Notes: a model not told the origin generated them from the letters alone. Shown: positions 12,486 through 24,803, counted from the stretch's first letter. The stretch is 64,000 nucleotides of DNA from Colocasia esculenta (GCA_014218235.1 CM024753.1:9729146-9793145); one strand, 5' to 3'. Made by a program: numbers and translations.

Positions 12486-13668
12486 GCTCATGCTCCTTCA
12501 ATTGCCTCGAAGCATATGCTCTACTACCCTTCCTTGCTGCATCAACACACAGCCAAGGCCAATCCGAGATGCATCCTGTAGATAGAAAAATCCTCTACAC
12601 CGCTCGGTAAAACTAATACAGGAGCTGATGTGAGTTTAGTCTTCAATAATTGAAAACTACTCTCACACTCCTCGGACCAGACAAACTTCACTCCCTTCCT
12701 GGTTAGTTGAGTCAATGGTGCGGCGATGGATGAAAATCCCTCAATAATCGCCGATAATAACCCGCCAAACCAAGAAAACTCCGAATCTCCGAAGGAGTCT
12801 TGGGAATCTCCCAATCCATAACAGCTTGGACTTTCGCTGGATCCACTGCTACACCAGCACCGGAGATAACATGCCCAAGGAAATGAACCTCGCGCATCCA
12901 AAAATTGCACTTGCTGAATTTTGCATACAACTTGTGCTCACGGAGAACCTCTAACACTATCCTCAAATGCTGACGATGTGTGGCCTCATCCGGAGAGTAG
13001 ACCAACATGTCATCAATGAAGACTGCAACAATATCTAGATATGGTCTAAACACCCTGTTCATGGATCCATGAACGCTGCAGGGGCGTTGGTTACCAAACG
13101 GAAGGACCAAAAACTCATAATGTCCATAACAGGTTCTAAATGCCGTCTTGGACACATCCTCACTCCTAATCCTCAACTGATGATAGCCAGAACGCAATCA
13201 ATCTTAGAAAAGACCGATGCATTCTGCAGCGGTCAAACAAATCATCAATCCGAGGTAAGGATACATGTTCTTCACCGTCACTTGGTTTAGCTTTCTATAA
13301 TCGATGCATAACCGAAGTGACCCATCTTTCTTCTTCACGAATAAGACAGGTGCGCCCCAAGGGGAAACGCTAGGGCGAATAAATCCCTTATCTAACAAAT
13401 CCTGCAACTGCCTCCTTAACTCAGCTAATTCTGCAGGTGCCATCCGATAAGGTGCCTTCGAGATAGGAGAGGTGCCTGGAAGCAACTCTAGAGTGAACTC
13501 TATCTCTCTAGCCGGTGGCAATCCAAATAAATCATCAGGAAAGACATCTGGAAAATCCTGCACTACATCTATCTCTGCAAGAGTAAGTGACTCATCAGCC
13601 TTGGGTACTAAAACCACGCTGGCAAGAAAAGCGTCACAACCCTTGTTCACCATTCTCATCGCCCTCAT
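12486..13668 (-). pseudogene. Element A reverse transcriptase and start of RNase H
   Basis: From 13668 leftward: LAEIDVVQDFPDVFPDDLFG, LPPAREIEFTLELLPGT, VKKKDGSLRLCIDYRKLNQV, a shift near 13200, then SGYHQLRI, CYGHYEFLVLPFG, the catalytic box AVFIDDMLVYS, FLGHVISGAGVAVDPAKV and GYYRRLL. A further shift near 12720 leads into RNase H (LTQLTRKGVKFVWSEE), which is cut by element B at 12485. The RT core is recognisable but split in three frames. Confidence 0.9.
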
Positions 13669-13679
13669 GGCCGAGATGA

Positions 13680-14310
13680 CAAACTTCCTGCCAAGTTCCT
13701 CGGTAAGGGATGAGAAAATTCATCCTCACCAGGAATGCGAAAACATCTTCTTCCCACGACAATCTACTAACGCATAGTGCTCTTCTAGCCAATCCAGACC
13801 AAGAATAGCATCATAGTCCTTCATCTTAGCAAGAAGAAACACCCTTCTAGGACTCTATCCTCAATGCACACTGGTAAAGACGGAATACACTTCCTAGTCG
13901 ATACCGTGCCGCAGGTGTGTGCACAGACAAAGGGACTTCTAAATCCTCAGACTCTAATCCTGACTCTAAACTAACTACCTAGCAAAACGCTCGGAAATGA
14001 ATGAGTGAGTAGCACCCGTATCGAACAAAACCCGAGCATGCACACCTAAGAACAAAACCGTACCTTCGGTGACATGATCCCCTGCTCGCATCCTCACGAG
14101 CTAAAGCAAACACTCGAGCTGGGGCTCGAGGTCTCCCTGGTCGTCCTGTCGCTGGCGCTGCTGCTGCTGCTACGGGGCTGGTCCACATGGACTCCCTGCT
14201 GAAGTCTCGGGCAATCCTTGATCTTATGGTTGCTGCTCCCGCACTTCAAGCACTTCCCCGCTACCATCCAACACTCCGTACCACCATGTGCCCTCCCGTA
14301 ATGAGGACAC
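13680..14310 (-). pseudogene. Element A zinc knuckle and protease, degraded
   Basis: The zinc knuckle CLKCGSSNHKIKDCP is at about 14255-14210. The protease region to its left holds fragments of a Phe-Asp-Thr-Gly type active site near 14020 (plus strand cgtatcgaacaaaac), but no single frame is open. It follows the normal gag-protease-RT order. Confidence 0.7.
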
Positions 14311-15410
14311 TCCTTCTTACCATAGGGGAACGTTGAGAGGTACCTGACCACTGCCCGATGCCACAGGACGCTGCGGTGACTGGAAAGCCGCTTTCTTCCT
14401 ATCCTGCCTCTGGATGGCGCTGCTGGCCTCTTTTGAGAAGCCTTCTTCTCCTCCAGATACTGCTCCATCTCTCCTCCTGCCGACACACCGCGCGCTGAGC
14501 GCCTGCTCGAGGGTACGATGGTCGAAAGCCACCACCTCGTCCTCAGCGATGGTCTCGGACCCATCACGAATTTCTTCGCCTTCCTGCGCTCATCAGCTAC
14601 AATATGAGGGGCATACTTCGATAGCTCAGCAAACCTGGCCTCGTACTCCAGCACAGTCATGGAGCCCTGAGTTAACGAGAGGAACTCCTGCTCCATCTTG
14701 TCCTGGATGTGCTCTAAACAAACTTGGCTCGGAAGAGCCTCACGAACTCATCCCAACCAACCTCCACAGCACCATCCTCGAACCGAGTACGCAACAACGA
14801 GGACCACCACACGTCGGCTCGCTCCTGCCAAAACCATCCATAAGAACTAACCAACATAATCTATACTTAAAGAAATAAATACCAATTTAATTACACATAC
14901 CTGCAACATATAGGTGGCTAAAGTGACCTTGTCCTCCTCAGCGCACCTAATAGCCCGGAAGATCTTTCAATCTCCCTCATCCAGCTCTCAGCTAATAACG
15001 GATCGCTCTCCCCTTAAAAGAGGGTGCGACATCCTCTTGAACCTTTCCATGATGGAGGGTCCACCATGGTCAGCCTGGGGAGCTGGTACCTGAGCCTGCT
15101 ACATCAAGCAACATAATTAACACATATACATAACAATCATTCATTTAATAAAACAGACCACTTTATCTTATTATTCTAACCTGAGCCTCCAACTGAGCCT
15201 GGAGTGCAGCCTGAGTGTGGGCCTGCGTTTGCATGGCCTGCACTAGACCCTGCATGAACACTCCATAGTCTACTGGTGGCGGTGGGGAAGTACAGGACCC
15301 TGGGGTGCAGGGCCTGCTCACCCTGATCCTCACGCCGAGGCTCATCTCTCCTCTGCTCGCCATCACGAGCAGGAACACCACGCCTACCACGCGAAGCCAT
15401 ATCCTGCAAA
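14310..15410 (-). pseudogene. Element A gag
   Basis: The capsid end is at 14400-14696 (FLSLTQGSMTVLEYEARFAE, LSKYAPHIVADERRKAKKF). The N-terminus is at 15163-15410 (MASRGRRG start near 15400, then a proline run, VDYGVFMQGLVQAMQTQAHT and AALQAQLEAQ), a very typical Tekay-like gag start. Frames shift within the first 40 codons and around 14700-15170. The stretch 15100-15170 between the two halves could be an intron or decay. Confidence 0.82.
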
Positions 15411-15542
15411 ACAGATTAATCACATTTAGAACTAAACTATCTAATTTCTAACTAATTACTTATCTATGTGGACAATCTACACAGACTTAGCATACAATGA
15501 AGATGATGATATACGCATATTTATGTACAATTTCAGCCTGAC

Positions 15543-15554
15543 GCTCTGATACCA
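15543..15554 (-). promoter_or_regulatory. Element A primer binding site (tRNA initiator Met)
   Basis: The coding strand reads TGGTATCAGAGC, 5 bases inside the 5' LTR. Confidence 0.92.
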
Positions 15555-15559
15555 ATCTC

Positions 15560-18339
15560 TGTAACGACCCTCTTTATATCGGTACGGTTCTACCAACCCA
15601 CGTCGATATAGAAAGCGTCGCCACAGTGGGACATTTACCCAACACTAGTACGATAGGCTGAAACATACACAATATATAACACATGACAGCGGAATTGAAA
15701 GAACTGAAAAGATTCTTATTCCATCATCCACATTCTATTCACAGTCCGTATAGAAGAAAAGAGAACTAACTTTTCACAATTGAAAATAAAATAAAATAAA
15801 TACATTGTCCACATGAGACTACGCAGAGTCTTTATTACATACTATGAAGTAAGGAAAAGTACAATGCTAATCCACAACAAGCTCCTACTCCCGCTCCGAG
15901 TCGCTCCTAACGATCTCCTCGGAAGAAGTAGAAACGTCTGCACCTGTATGCCGAAGCAAGAATGAGTTCAAATGAACTCAACAAGTAACACCAAGCACAC
16001 TAAACATACATGCATCAAGTAATCTCCATATCCTTATGCTACACCATTACACATAATGCATAGATTTGACAATTTATTCAAATAGAACCTATGCATATTT
16101 CTACACATATTATACATGGAATATTCCTTTTATACAAATAACCTAAGCCTATCACATGCTTTCTACACACTTCAATATGCTAAACTAATTTCATTCAACC
16201 ATTCATATGCTAAATATTGATCATTTTAAACATAGATTTACACATTTCATAACGACTATTTAGCATGAATTCTAAAATAATTCACATAGTTAACACATTT
16301 ACATTCATGAAAAGCTCGCTGTTTTGCTACTATCATGTCACATTCACAAGAAATTATCCTTTTTGCATGTTATCAAAGAATTCATGAACACATATTCACT
16401 TACACAGTTTCACAATTTACCATTTCTTTTCACTTAAACACATTTTCACAATTTCTTAATGCCGTGACACATAGCCCAAACCACTTTAGAAGGACACACA
16501 CTAATCAAATCACATATCTATCACCTAGGCATTCCAGTGATAATCTTAGTTACTGCGCAGAACCGAGAGAAGCACTCTCCACCCTAACCAGCATACTTGT
16601 TCGCCTCCAGGATTTAATCCCAATGCCATGGGACATCACACACTTTGAACTTTCCCTGGGGACTTTACCAAGTACAGTTCCACAGCCCTCTAAGGTAGCA
16701 GTGTCACCCATTGGCACATTTATACATTTTCTCAAGTTTCAACACACTTCTAAATGCACAATTTTACACATTCATCTCATGCTCGCACATTTACATTCTT
16801 CAGTATTACCTAGCATGGTACTACTGTCTTCAGTATTAACCAAGTTTTAAAACAAGTCTAATCATGCTGAAATTTACAGAATTAAACACTAATCATATTA
16901 ACATGCATTATTTGTTAATATCTAACATAAAACAAACAATATAGCTATTGTCATCAGTTCAGTACAGAAATTTAACCAAAATCTATCACAGTCTAACCAT
17001 CATGCATACCAAGATCCACATTTTTCTGAATCACACATAATTTCTGAAAATTCTAACAGTGATGTTATCAAATGTAAAAATAGTCCAACTGACATAAATT
17101 TTCATTGTTCAGACCCACAACTTATTATATACATGAATAATAACATTACTAATATATGTCAATTTATAGGAATTTAAGTAATTCTCACGAATTATTAACA
17201 TTTCTACACTGAGTAGACATATTCACTATTTTTCGGTTCAGAAAATTTAATAAACTATACAGATATTATAAATTTCCCAAATTTTATATAATGCATTAGA
17301 CCTCATAAACAGTGTACATAAATTTCATGGTAGTTAAATTCTATACATATTTCACAAACTAGATCTTTCAAGATTAAATTCTGTCGGTCGAACATTCAAA
17401 GAATTTAATAATTAGGGCAGATTACAAAATTCACAATAACTCCACAGTACACCCCAATATGTATATTTACATATCATATAAAATTTACCGTATATCCTCA
17501 TGCATGAAATCTCGAAAATTAGCTTATAGAAGGGCAGACCTGCACACTATTGCAGTCTGAAGAACTTGACGGCATGGGGGTAGCCGTCTATAAGTTAACG
17601 GCAATATATGATGCCGCCAACATATGATATTAGCGACAAGGGATCCTGCCGTTAATATCCGTTCTGCATAAACACAGACTGAACGCTAACAGATCACTTG
17701 AATGGGGGGTTCCAGGACACGAAAAAAATCCGTAAAAATCATGACAATTCCTGGACATAGACACATGTAGGGTTGATGTAGGTGGGGTACTTGCCTCTTG
17801 TAAAATCCACAAGTGACGATTTAAGCCGGAGAAGCCCTCCTCGGCCTGTGGCCAAAGAGCCTTCAATCTCTCTTTACCGGGTTCTCTGTTGATCTTCACA
17901 GCACACCAGCGTGGGGAAGTCGTTCCCGGATGTTCAGAGTTATCACCAGTTGAGCAGATCACCGGATGAAGCCTCCCGAAGTCGGATCTCCCAGATTCAA
18001 GTTGGAGCTCGCACAGAAAAGCTAGGTTTTTGACCCAAGAGTCAAAAGGATAGATCTGGCCGAAAACTGGGCAATATAAAGGGTTGAGGGCAGACATGCG
18101 TAAGGGGTAAGTCATAGAGCCGTTGGGACGGTTTTCTAAAACAGATGGCGAAGTTTCCGGAGGCGTTTCCGGATCTGGAAGCGTAACTGGTCTGGGATAT
18201 TGACGTCCATCTATGGTCGCCTATTCAGAGTGGGCGTCCATCGATATTGCCGCCTATCCTAGTCAACGTCAGTTGATGTTGACGCCGACTGGTCGACACA
18301 ACACACTTAAAATGTGCAGAATCTATAAACACCACACAA

Positions 18340-18389
<50 letters not shown>

Positions 18390-18550
18390 GATATATAATA
18401 TATATACTTGTATACAATACGTACATTACAATAATACTAATTCATATAATTCGTAATAAATAAATGCTATGCACAATAATTATACATCAAAGTATACACT
18501 CATATGTACAATATACTTAAGCAAGCAAGATGAAAATCAAGGGCCTTACA
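15560..18550 (-). repeat. Element A 5' LTR, ~3.0 kb
   Basis: Begins tgtaacgaccc beside the PBS and ends gggccttaca. It is AT-rich from 15960 to 17530 and holds no gene. Near the U3 end it carries a CA/TA microsatellite. A TATA-like ctttatatt on the minus strand near 18072 is a possible promoter. Confidence 0.92.
18341..18390. repeat. (CA)n-(TA)n microsatellite
   Basis: A run of CA repeats to about 18375, then TA repeats to about 18389, inside the element A LTR. Confidence 0.95.
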
Positions 18551-19527
18551 CAGAGAAGCCCAATAGCTCGACTTTTGATGATGTGCTCGAAGGTCACGGT
18601 CTGCCGTTCTCGGTTGAAGGGTCGCTGTCTCTGCTGGACCGGTGGCACCCTTGAGTCTAGGTGAAGGTGAAGCGTCATCACTCCGGAGAGATGCCGGGCA
18701 GCTCGTCGTCCGACCATGTGAACACGTCCAAATTGGCTAGCAAGAAAACCTTGTAGCATTGCTGTTCGGCTTTCAGAAGCAGTGCGCTAATATAAAGGAT
18801 GTGTTCGGGATCGTCGTCCACCCATACAGGCAGCAGGTCCTCGGCTGGTGGAAGGTTGGTCAACTGGTGTGGGCAGAATTTCTAGGTCTGCGACAGGTTG
18901 TTTGTCCCTCAAGGAGAGGACATAGCATCGTCGAGATTTGTGTTGGCTACCGAGCACCTCGCCAATACCACATGAAGTGGGGAACTTCATCTTCTGATGG
19001 AGAGACGAGGGTACTACCTTGATTCGGCCAATTAGGCCCCTGCCGAGGATGGCGTTGTACCCCGGCATGTTTCGAATGACCAAGAAATCCACCATCTTGG
19101 TCACACTCCTTGGCGCCGTCCCAAGGGTGATTGGGAGGTGTGCTCCTCCCATGGGCTGAACTGAGACCCCAGAGAAGCCAAACAGAGGCGATTCTACTGG
19201 GGTGAGCTGATCGGTCTTTAACCCCATCATTAAGAAGCAATCGTAAGCCAATACGTCAGGGGCGCTTCCATTATCCACCAAAATATGACGCACATTACAG
19301 TGATTGATGGTGGCCAAAATGACCAACGCATCCGTGTGTGGAGTTGAAACTCCTACAAGGTCGTCATCCGAGAAGGTTATGGCCTCCTCAGACCGTGTGT
19401 GTGCAGGACTGGAGGGATAAGGGCTTGGCCGAGGCGCCGGGGGCCTCTCCACCAAGTGCACCCGCCGAGCGTAGTCACGTCGGCTCTGATTGCTTTCTCC
19501 GTCTACGCCGAAACCTCCCGCGATCAC
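18551..19527 (-). pseudogene. Element C protease and start of RT, cut by element A
   Basis: The protease is open over 18787-19527: EEAITFSDDDLVGVSTPHTD, active site RHILVDNGSAPDVLAYDCF, then PLFGFSG and AILGRGLIGRIKVVPSSLHQ. After a shift comes the RT entry region (ANLDVFTWSDDELPGISPE, then QQRQRPFNRER), which stops at the element A junction. This is the usual Tat protease-RT spacing. At least two frame changes occur. Confidence 0.88.
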
Positions 19528-21095
19528 GTTGATCTCCTGTCCATTGGGCTCGTTGTTGATGAGCTATTCGGGGGTCCATTCTCGGCGTCTTGGGCGGTCT
19601 TCATTGTGGCATACATACCGTCCGAGATAGCCGCGCTTGATCAGGGACTTGATATCGTCCTTGAGTTGGCGGCATTCGGAGGTGTCGTGGCCATGGTCAT
19701 GATGAAAGTGACAATATTTGTCCGGGTTGCGCCTGCGGGGATCAGAGCACATCCTGGGTGGCCACCGAACGTATTGTTCGTCCCGGATTTTGGCCAGAAT
19801 ATGTTTGGGGGCCACCGTGAGGGGAGTGTATTCGGTGAATGGGCGCGGTCGGCGCGGCGAATCCCCGTTGCGTCGGCCCTTCTTCTGATCTAGGTCGGAA
19901 CCATTGTCGGAAGGCCTCTTCTTCTCTGCCGGTTTGCCCTGTTCGGCTCGACTGGAGGCTAGGCTCTCCTTGCATGCAGCATGGTGCTGGGCAGTGGAGA
20001 GAAGCTCGAAGAGGGTCGACGACTGCTGGACTCTGAGTGTCCTTTGAGGGAAGCCGTCGCGAGTGCCCTGGATGAGGGCACTGGTGGCTAGAGGGACGTC
20101 GAGGCACGGGATGCAGAGTGCTTCAGTCTAGAACCGCTTGATGTAGTCCCAGAGTGCTTCACCCTTCTTTTACCAGATGGATGAAAGGGAGGCCACTGTG
20201 CGGGGCTGCGATCCTCTGCTGAGGAAGTTGTCCTGGAAGGATTTCTTCAGTTGGTGGAAGGAAGAGATAGAGCCCGCGGGGAGGGCCTCGAACCATGCTC
20301 GCACAGCCTCTTTCAACGTGACTGGGAAGGCCCGACACTTGGCCGCATATGATGCTCCATGGAACACTATGTACGACTCAAACCCATGGACGTGATCCGC
20401 TGGGTCGGAGGTGCAGTCGTAGGGTGCGATGGAAGGTAGGGACAATTTTAGGGAGATTTGGGCCTCCAGGATCTCTGCGGTGAACAGGGAGCGGAAGTCC
20501 AGATCATCATCTCCCAAGACTCTGCCTCTGCCTTCTGGACCATTGTGTCCATGCGGCGCTCGAGGTCGACAATGTGGCTGAGGCGTCTGGCCAACTCCTG
20601 ATCGGAGTGTGCCGAGCCCTCAATCCTAGACCCATGGGAGTTGGCGCCGACGACAGAACGCGGGGGAGGCGGAAACACTGCAGAACGGTAGGGTGAGTTT
20701 CCCCACCGCTCCAGTGTTCATCGTGCCGACGGGGCCCACCGCGACCGTCGAGGCGACTCCGCATGTTGCTCTTGTTGTGCCGAAGGGACGGGAGGTCATC
20801 ACCGCGACGACTCCGTCTACTGCTCCGGTGGCGGGGGATTGGTCAAGGCCGATTGCCTGGCTAATTGGGCATGGAGGCCTTGACAAACCCCCACGAGTTG
20901 TTGCACTTGCCCCTGGAGCTCCGCTATTTCTTGGGCCGTGGCCCGCGTAGCGGCAACAGGAACATGATTGGTCGCTCCGGAGGGGGCGATGGCGACATCA
21001 ACAGAAGGGGCTCGACCCCGTAAGTCGGCACGCGACTGACGGGATCGGGTCGCCCGACTGTCGGGATTTTGATGAGAGGATCGTCCGCGAGCCAT
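19528..21095 (-). pseudogene. Element C gag
   Basis: The start MARGRSSHQNPDSRATRSRQ at 21095 lies just left of the PBS and is followed by a helical Gln/Leu stretch (IAELQGQVQQLVGVCQGL). The capsid domain is at 20170-20517 (YDCTSDPADHVHGFESYI, FPVTLKEAVRAWFEALP, GSISSFHQLKKSFQDNFLS). The Cys/His nucleocapsid segment at about 19740-19650 reads CHFHHDHGHDTSECRQLKDD. These are Tat/Retand-type gag features. Shifts near 20700 and 20150 break it. Confidence 0.85.
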
Positions 21096-21106
21096 GGCTG
21101 CTGCCG

Positions 21107-21124
21107 TTCCCACAGATGGTGCCA
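21107..21124 (-). promoter_or_regulatory. Element C primer binding site
   Basis: The coding strand reads TGGCACCATCTGTGGGAA, a one-step variant of the Tat-type PBS found in element D, 4 bases inside the LTR. Confidence 0.82.
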
Positions 21125-21128
21125 AAAA

Positions 21129-21897
21129 TGTAGACGACTTTTCCTGTTCGGGCCTGGACCGAATGGGCCTCCACTAGGAAGATGGGGAAGACGGTCGCTG
21201 GTGCGGACGATGGCCTTCAAAACTCAAAGAGGATCAGGGGGCCCGGTTGAATAATCGGGGAGAACTCTCTGATGCCTAAGTCAGATTAGATTGTAGAAAG
21301 GCTTAGAGAAGAGGGTTAATAGGTGTGTGCTTCGCGCGTGGGTGAGTGTGTATGTTGGAGGTTTTTTCTTGTTGCATACCATTGCATGGGAATTACCTGT
21401 GCCTTTTATAGGTGAGGGAGATGAAAAGTCTGGACACTATCAACTCCAATGATGACTGGAGGGTGCGTCAGTTCAGGTTCCCAGGAGAGGAGTTGTTCAT
21501 TGAGACGCCTGTTTGGATCCTTGACGGTTTAATGCTTTGTCATGGGAGGTGTGTCGCGCCGCCTCATTAACTATTCTGGGAGGCGAACATCCACTTCGAG
21601 GACTCCTGACTGAAGGATACCGAACAGGGTTTCTGCTCGATTACCAACTAGGTTGCTCGGCACTCGGAAGCACAGACGTGTTCGGTGTCAGGCTGTTCGA
21701 AGGTTCGAGCAAGGCCTGCTCGATAAGCTGTGCCCTGGTCGAACAGGTTGTGGGGGCACGGAGGCCGCCCTTGGGGACTCTTAGATGCCCAATGGTCAAG
21801 CGTGTTTGGAAGTCATTTAGCTGATCCAAAGACACATGGCTTGATGACCAGAGCTTTAGCACTTTGATGGGTCATGAGGGCTGAGTGGGTTGTGACA
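21129..21897 (-). repeat. Element C 5' LTR
   Basis: Bounded by tgtagacgact and ggttgtgaca on the plus strand. It carries a minus-strand TATA box CTATAAAAG at 21403-21411, leaving about 480 bp of U3. Confidence 0.82.
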
Positions 21898-22600
21898 GGC
21901 CTGCAGGCCTAGGAGGCTAGAAATGCCTCCACAATTTCTAATTAAGAAAAGGAAACCATTTCTTTTCCCGTTTCTCGATCTCCATTTCTCATAACTTTTA
22001 AATTGAATTGGCGTGAAGACTACTCGGACAGAGACCTGATCTAGCATGTATGTACACTGATTCATATATATACATGCATGCATGTCTGGATGAGGCCATC
22101 ATGTATATATAAGTAGGCAAGTTAATTAGTCGTCGTCACGATTGCGTCGCGGCAGTACGTATAACGTAGCAGTAGTGATGGCAGTCTTGGATAGCCCACA
22201 GGGGAAACCCCGCGACGGCCGGCCGGCATTGGCTTGCAGCTGCACACTGTGCCGGCCCGGGACGTTGCAATTAATCGCAGTACTAGTTGAAGCAGTCCAT
22301 GCATGCAGCTCGCTCTTAATTAATCTAATCTTCGGTGGCCGTCACCCTCACGCCCACAAAGTTTGATCATCATCACCAGTTTGAACAAGTACATCCCGCT
22401 GCATGCGACAGCTCATTATCCAGCTAACCAAAACAAAATCCTTGGAGCTCATCATTTCCTTACTTCTCCCCTACCATATATATATATGTCGACATCGAAG
22501 ATTCCATATGATCCGCTTAGTAGGTTTCTGCTGATAAGAATCACACTACGCAGATGTAAGAGTCTGTGCCTTGCATGGACTCCTCACCTTGCAGGAGTCT
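21898..22600. other. No gene seen; flank of element C
   Basis: Mixed unique-looking sequence with a GC-rich patch at 22195-22260. I see no coding frame, RNA gene or clear repeat. The right end passes into a copia LTR whose start I could not fix. Confidence 0.5.
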
Positions 22601-22736
22601 CTGCTGTATAGTTGATAAGCACCATTGTAACAGGTCATGGACCCTTGCGTGTCTATCTGTAACATAATTCTATATATAATACAACAATCGACGCACCCAA
22701 CATAGCAGGGTGACTGCTTTCTCTACGTAGTTCTCA
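22600..22736 (+). repeat. Copia 5' LTR remnant (element E)
   Basis: Ends in agttctca just before a PBS. It contains a TATA-like ctatatataata at 22669-22680. The left boundary is uncertain because no partner LTR is in the window. Confidence 0.55.
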
Positions 22737-22738
22737 TA

Positions 22739-22750
22739 TGGTATCAGAGC
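22739..22750 (+). promoter_or_regulatory. Copia primer binding site (tRNA initiator Met)
   Basis: tggtatcagagc, two bases after the LTR end. Confidence 0.85.
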
Positions 22751-22773
22751 GTTTCTGCTCAACTGCCTAGATC

Positions 22774-23045
22774 CATGGCCTCTACTATCTCCTCTTCCTC
22801 TTCCTTTGCTGCACCCATCGCGCCAAGCTCTGTTGCTTCCTCCTCTGCACCCATCGTGCCCACCTCCACTACGTCTTCTCCTGCACCTATGGCGCCATCC
22901 AATGTGCTGTCGTTCCTCCCGAAAAGCTGACTCGCGACAACTACCTCATGTGGAGGCTCAGTTCATGCCACTTCTAAAGTTCCATGGACACTTATCCATG
23001 GTGGATGGTTCTATCGACCCTCCTCCACCTACCATCCCCTCCACA
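22774..23045 (+). pseudogene. Copia gag N-terminus (element E), truncated at the gap
   Basis: ATG 22774 opens a Ser/Pro-rich leader (MASTISSSSSFAAPIAPSS). After a shift the typical copia gag entry EKLTRDNYLMWR appears, and after another shift QFMPLLKFHGHLSMVDGS. The frame runs into the run of N. It is a broken start of a Ty1/copia polyprotein. Confidence 0.8.
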
Positions 23046-23145
23046 NNNNNNNNNNNNNNNNNNNNNNNNNNNNNNNNNNNNNNNNNNNNNNNNNNNNNNN
23101 NNNNNNNNNNNNNNNNNNNNNNNNNNNNNNNNNNNNNNNNNNNNN
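23046..23145. other. Assembly gap of 100 N
   Basis: Exactly 100 N. Sequence on the two sides belongs to different elements, so the gap size is probably nominal and the join should be treated with caution. Confidence 0.98.
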
Positions 23146-24179
23146 TCGGGAGCCTATCGAGGGAGTACTCTGGGCTATGAGTGTGCTCGAGTTGGCAGCC
23201 ACCAGGCGGACTCCGAAGCTTAGGGGAAAACGGTGGTTAGGACAGTGGCGTGTGAGTCACTTGCAGAGCTCTCGTGGGTGGTCTGGGACGTCGAGGACAG
23301 TTAGGAGTTCTACCCGGCGCAGGCCAGCCAGTCCTTCTTCTCACTGCCTCGCTCCTTGCGGCCCCGGAACCGTTTGGAGAGGTCAGACGTGGGACCGTAG
23401 TCCGGCCAGACTGCGGCGGTTACTGTTGTGTTCTTTGTGTCCTATCTCGCTCTGACGAGACGTGAGGGTCAGGACCGGGTCAAGGATAAGACGTCGGTGG
23501 ACGCACCTCACCTTGACAAGTGGTAGTGTTTCCGTCGCTAGTGTTCTTTATCCAGGCAGAGTCCCCTCTCTCTATGTTCGCTAGCCTTGTGGTGGTCACG
23601 ACGAGCAGTCGTACGGAGTTTCCGACCGTGTGTACTTTCGGTACCGTGCTAGTTGTAGTTTCGCTTCTGCACTTCCGTTGTAGGTAGCAGATATAAACTG
23701 CAGTCATTTACTTTATATATATTCTTCTGCCTGTCTAGAGCCAGTAGGAGATTGGTAATCCCTACTGAGCTTCTGTTGTGAAGCTCATCCCTCCTTTTCC
23801 CAGGTGAGACTTCTCAGCAGCGGCAGGGCGCGCGCCGAGCGGAGGAGACGGGGCGATAGGAGGGGTCCCCGTAGCTAGCAGTGGCTCCCATGTTTCAGTG
23901 TACGTCACCCTCGGGGTATGCCCCTAAGGGACTTGTTCTTCCCCTGCCTTTTACTTGTACTAGCGTGCGTGCGTTGGGACTGTACTTAGAACGATACACA
24001 GTGGTCTCGCTCTCTTTTCTGTTTCCGCTTGTACGTTCTAGATTAGCAGTTGACGTTTACTTCTGTTAAATATCCTGGTAGATGCGTATTATAGTCCTCC
24101 GGGTCTCCGGATCTGTGGGCGGCGACCGCGAAAATCGGGTCCTCGGCGTAGGCCGAGGGTGGGTTCTCGGGTCGTTACA
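23146..24179 (-). repeat. Gypsy LTR remnant inserted in a copia gag
   Basis: It ends ttctcgggtcgttaca, the same terminal type (TGTAACGACCC on the other strand) as element A's LTR. No coding frame is present. To its right the copia gag resumes directly at 24180. The left end is in or beyond the gap. It could be a solo LTR; the duplication on the left is not visible. Confidence 0.6.
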
Positions 24180-24803
24180 CATCCCCTTATCACCATCCTT
24201 ATGTTGCTTCTGTTGTTCTTCTTCAATATTTAATGCAATCATCAAATCTTCTAGAGAGATTTTACCTCTCCTATGTTTGAGTGTCATGCCAAAATCTTCC
24301 TAACTCGGAGGCAATTTCTCGATGATAGATAAGACCTGAAGTTTTTCGGGCAATGACATATCTCCCTTAGCAAGACCATGAAGCAGAATCTGGAATTCAT
24401 GAGTCTGCTCAACCACAGACTTTCTTTCGACCATCTTAAAGTTTACGAACTTCCCACAGTGTACTTCTCTAAACCAGAATCCTCAGAGTTATATTTTTTA
24501 TCTAAGGATTTCCAAAACTCTTGGCCGAAGTTGTGGAGCAGTACACATCGAATAGTGCGTCTGAGAGGGCAGACAAGATTCACCCATGGTAGAGATAATC
24601 CTTCTATTTAAAACTCTCTATGGCAGCACTACGGGCAGTTTCCTCTTCATCAGCGAAGGAGGATCTGAGTCTATAACAGAGAAAAGCCCTAGCGTAGTAA
24701 GCCAAAACTTCATCCGTTGTTGCCAACGTCTGAAGTTCTGCCTAGAAAACCTCTGGAGCTTGGCGCTAGCCTCATCAGAACCTGACGGCTTAACATTCAC
24801 CAT
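24180..24803 (-). pseudogene. Copia gag (element F), minus strand
   Basis: ATG 24803 starts MVNVKPSGSDEASAKLQRFS, then NFRRWQQRMKFWLTTLGLFS, a copia gag N-terminus. Further left come the UBN2-type motifs QTHEFQILLHGLAKGDMSLP and EKLQVLSIIEKLPPS, an in-frame TAG near 24302 where Trp is expected, and MTLKHRRGKISLEDLMIALN. It is cut at 24180 by the LTR remnant. Frames break near 24600. Confidence 0.85.

Larger units (their letters stand above)
1..18550 (-). mobile_element. Element A: Tekay-like chromovirus, Ty3/gypsy, interrupted by element B
   Basis: The right LTR (15560-18550) has a matching partial left LTR (1-93). Between them, in minus-strand order, lie a PBS, gag with a zinc knuckle, protease, reverse transcriptase, RNase H, integrase and a C-terminal chromodomain; that order and the chromodomain define a chromovirus. 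Element B is inserted at 1905-12480, inside the RNase H region. The internal part without B is about 4.9 kb, normal for the family. Coding frames carry many stops and shifts, so it is non-autonomous. The 5 bases after the right LTR (cagag, 18551-18555) should be one target duplication; its partner lies outside the window. Confidence 0.9.
18551..21897 (-). mobile_element. Element C: 5' half of a Tat-like Ty3/gypsy element
   Basis: It has a 5' LTR (21129-21897), a PBS resembling TGGCGCCGTCTGTGGGAA, gag, protease and the first RT residues. Element A cuts it at 18551, so its 3' half should continue left of the window. The bases after the LTR, ggcct (21898-21902), are the expected target duplication. 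Protease and gag motifs resemble those of element D (30509-40191), placing both in the Tat group. Confidence 0.85.

Noticed and set aside
16335..16850. 171-codon plus-strand ORF
   Set aside because: Lies within the element A LTR, against the element's direction, with no domain.
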